Positions 62,458-64,000 of a DNA stretch of 64,000 nucleotides are shown here, in pieces. A model generated the notes under the pieces. That model worked only from the letters and a program-made list of their open reading frames with translations, ran no database searches and was not told the DNA's origin. Both the position numbers and the translations under genes were made by a program. The first letter of the stretch is position 1. Each line of letters starts with the position of its first letter. This DNA is from an uncultured Prevotellaceae bacterium (GTDB lineage Bacteria; Bacteroidota; Bacteroidia; Bacteroidales; Bacteroidaceae), in assembly GCA_902786665.1 (NCBI GenBank), contig CADADN010000035.1, forward strand, positions 1 through 64,000. Direction: 5' to 3'.

Positions 62458-64000
62458 ATGAAAAAGCCAATCGCCCTATTTTTGCTGATGACATCGTCCC
62501 TGCCCGTCTTTTGCCAAGGCACCGCCGAAGACTATGCCAGGGCATACTCATTGTCTGAACAGTTCAAATCCGCCAACGTGCGCCATTGGGCACACGGTGT
62601 GAAGTGGAGAGACTCCACCCATGTGCTTACTTATTGGACAGACACCGACGACGGACCGAAATACCATGCCTATGATGCCGACAGCCGCCAATTCTCCGAG
62701 GAGCCAGCCCCCAAGCGCGAAGAACCCAAGCCGCAATTCGGCCGGAGGAGGGAGCGCCACTGGATGGAGGTAGACGAAGAGAAGTTCCCCCACCCCGTGC
62801 TCTCGCCCGACGGCAAGATGGAAGCGTGGATAGAGGAATGCAACGTCGTCGTCCATGCCGCCGGCAGACCCTACAGCGAGAAACACGTGCTCAGCCAGGA
62901 CGGCACGCCGGGGGAATACTACAGCAACCGCCTGTTGTGGTCGCCCGACAGCCGTTACCTCTTCGTGTGCAAGCGCCGTCCGGTGGAGAAACGCTACGCC
63001 TATTATGTGGAAAGTTCGCCTCACGACCAGTTGCAACCCATCCTGCACAAGCAAGAATATGCCAAGCCCGGCGACGCCCTGCCTTTCAAGACCCCCGTCA
63101 TCTTCGACGTCAACGCCGGCACACGCCTTGAAGCCAGCACCGCCCTATGCTCCCACCAATACGACCTTGGGGAATTTGCATGGACGCCCGACAGCCGCGA
63201 GGTGACGATGGAATACAACGAGCGCGGACACAAGGTGTATCGCATCCTCGCCATGGACGCCGCCACAGGAGCCATGCGCACCGTGGTGGAAGAGACCGCA
63301 CAGACATTCGTCAACTACACCCGCCATTTCCGCCACGACTTCTCCGACGGCTCCCAAATGCTTTGGATGAGCGAGCGCGACAACTGGAACCACCTCTATC
63401 TCTATGACATGAAGACAGGCAAGGTGATACGCCAGGTCACCAAAGGCGCGTGGTGCGTACGCGAGGTGCAGCATGTGGATGAGGAGAACGGCGTGGTGTT
63501 TTTCAGTGCCAGCGGTGTGGAAAAGGATGAAGACCCCTATCTCGTGCGCTATTACCGCATCGGCATCGACGGGAAGGGCTTGCGGTGTCTCACCCCGGTG
63601 AAAGGGCAGCACGAAGGGGTCTATTCACGAGACTTCAAATACCTTGCCGACACCTGGTCGCTGGTGGACCAGCCTCCTGTCACCGTCGTCCGCAGCACAG
63701 ACGACGGCCATGTGGTGGACACCATTGAACGGGCCGACATCAGCAAACTCTTGGCCAATGGATGGCGGGCACCCGAGGTCTTTGTCGCCAAAGGCCGCGA
63801 CGGGAAGACCGACATGTGGGGAGTCATCCAGCACCCGGTGCATTTCGACCCCTCACGCAAATACCCCGTGATAGAATACATCTATGCTGGTCCGGGCAGC
63901 GCATACGCTCCCAAGAGTTTCACACCCTACAATTGGAACATGACTCCCCTTGCCGAACTGGGATTCATCGTTGTCCAACTCGACGCGATGGGCACCAGTT
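62458..64000 (+). CDS. S9-family peptidase (DPP IV-like), 5' part only
   Basis: An open frame of 514 codons running off the window end. The signal peptide (MKKPIALFLLMTSSLPVFCQ) is followed by a DPP IV-type beta-propeller with repeated SPDxR-like blades (VLSPDGKMEAW, LLWSPDSRYLFVCKR, FAWTPDSREVTMEYN). The start of the alpha/beta-hydrolase domain (YPVIEYIYAGPGSAY, then FIVVQLDAMGTS) is near the end. The nucleophile elbow GxSxG, Asp and His lie beyond the window. DPP IV-like enzymes remove dipeptides from peptides in the periplasm and would complement the secreted proteases upstream. Confidence 0.9.
   Translation, partial: MKKPIALFLLMTSSLPVFCQGTAEDYARAYSLSEQFKSANVRHWAHGVKWRDSTHVLTYWTDTDDGPKYHAYDADSRQFSEEPAPKREEPKPQFGRRRERHWMEVDEEKFPHPVLSPDGKMEAWIEECNVVVHAAGRPYSEKHVLSQDGTPGEYYSNRLLWSPDSRYLFVCKRRPVEKRYAYYVESSPHDQLQPILHKQEYAKPGDALPFKTPVIFDVNAGTRLEASTALCSHQYDLGEFAWTPDSREVTMEYNERGHKVYRILAMDAATGAMRTVVEETAQTFVNYTRHFRHDFSDGSQMLWMSERDNWNHLYLYDMKTGKVIRQVTKGAWCVREVQHVDEENGVVFFSASGVEKDEDPYLVRYYRIGIDGKGLRCLTPVKGQHEGVYSRDFKYLADTWSLVDQPPVTVVRSTDDGHVVDTIERADISKLLANGWRAPEVFVAKGRDGKTDMWGVIQHPVHFDPSRKYPVIEYIYAGPGSAYAPKSFTPYNWNMTPLAELGFIVVQLDAMGTS

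Overview
The window looks like a chromosomal segment of a Prevotellaceae-type Bacteroidetes bacterium. The reasons are: many intergenic -7 boxes of the Bacteroidetes form TAnnTTTG, often with a TTG or TTTG about 19-22 bp upstream; an F1Fo ATP synthase operon in the Bacteroidales order (beta, epsilon, two small membrane proteins, a, c, b, delta, alpha, gamma); two proteins with C-terminal type IX secretion sorting tails; and a C10 cysteine protease, FISUMP/BspA-like surface proteins, a DUF5723 protein and CotH-like proteins. No 16S gene is present, so the genus is an inference. No prophage, integrase, transposase or CRISPR array was seen.

Layout. 1-4.1 kb: an ECF sigma factor, a queuosine-precursor transporter, two unknown genes and a repeat-rich intergenic zone. 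4.2-19.5 kb: envelope and extracellular proteins, namely a 2125-residue alpha-2-macroglobulin-like protein, a CotH protein with a 60-bp coding repeat, a small lipoprotein, a GH51 arabinofuranosidase, an L,D-transpeptidase-like protein and a FISUMP/dockerin surface protein. 19.8-28 kb: an acyltransferase, a CDF metal transporter, MutS2, and a lipoprotein plus DUF5723 pair. 28.3-36 kb: the complete ATP synthase operon on the minus strand. 36-41.2 kb: PfkA, an NhaD-type antiporter, an RluA pseudouridine synthase, FabG, a TetR regulator, then an SRP RNA gene followed four bases later by tRNA-Thr. 41.2-52.1 kb: a C10 protease, a Ca2+ P-type ATPase, butyrate kinase, XseA and an S8 protease. 52.2-56.1 kb: a tightly packed five-gene plus-strand cluster (MATE, cytidylate-kinase-like, phosphoesterase, WxcM-like, GNAT/FemAB-like). 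56.2-64 kb: D-lactate dehydrogenase, a secreted nitroreductase-like protein, a CotH/ricin protein with a T9SS tail, an AAA-ATPase/PD-(D/E)XK protein and the first part of an S9 peptidase that runs off the window.

The metabolic picture is fermentative and ion-coupled: PfkA, D-LdhA, butyrate kinase, ATP synthase, Na+/H+ antiporter and Ca2+ pump. It is combined with a large export load of proteases, a glycosidase and surface proteins.

The most unusual non-genic pattern is a set of short tandem-repeat arrays. Each has its own unit sequence and period (7, 9, 9, 9, 10 or about 12 bp), and each begins at, or within about a dozen bases of, the stop codon of the preceding gene. The largest (24583-24763) also folds into a 39-bp stem. 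A second highlight is the alpha-2-macroglobulin-like protein, which carries an STN domain and an internal SusC-like segment and lacks the expected thioester motif. The SRP RNA gene, too short and non-coding to appear as an ORF, was identified from its GGAA-loop domain and pairing ends.
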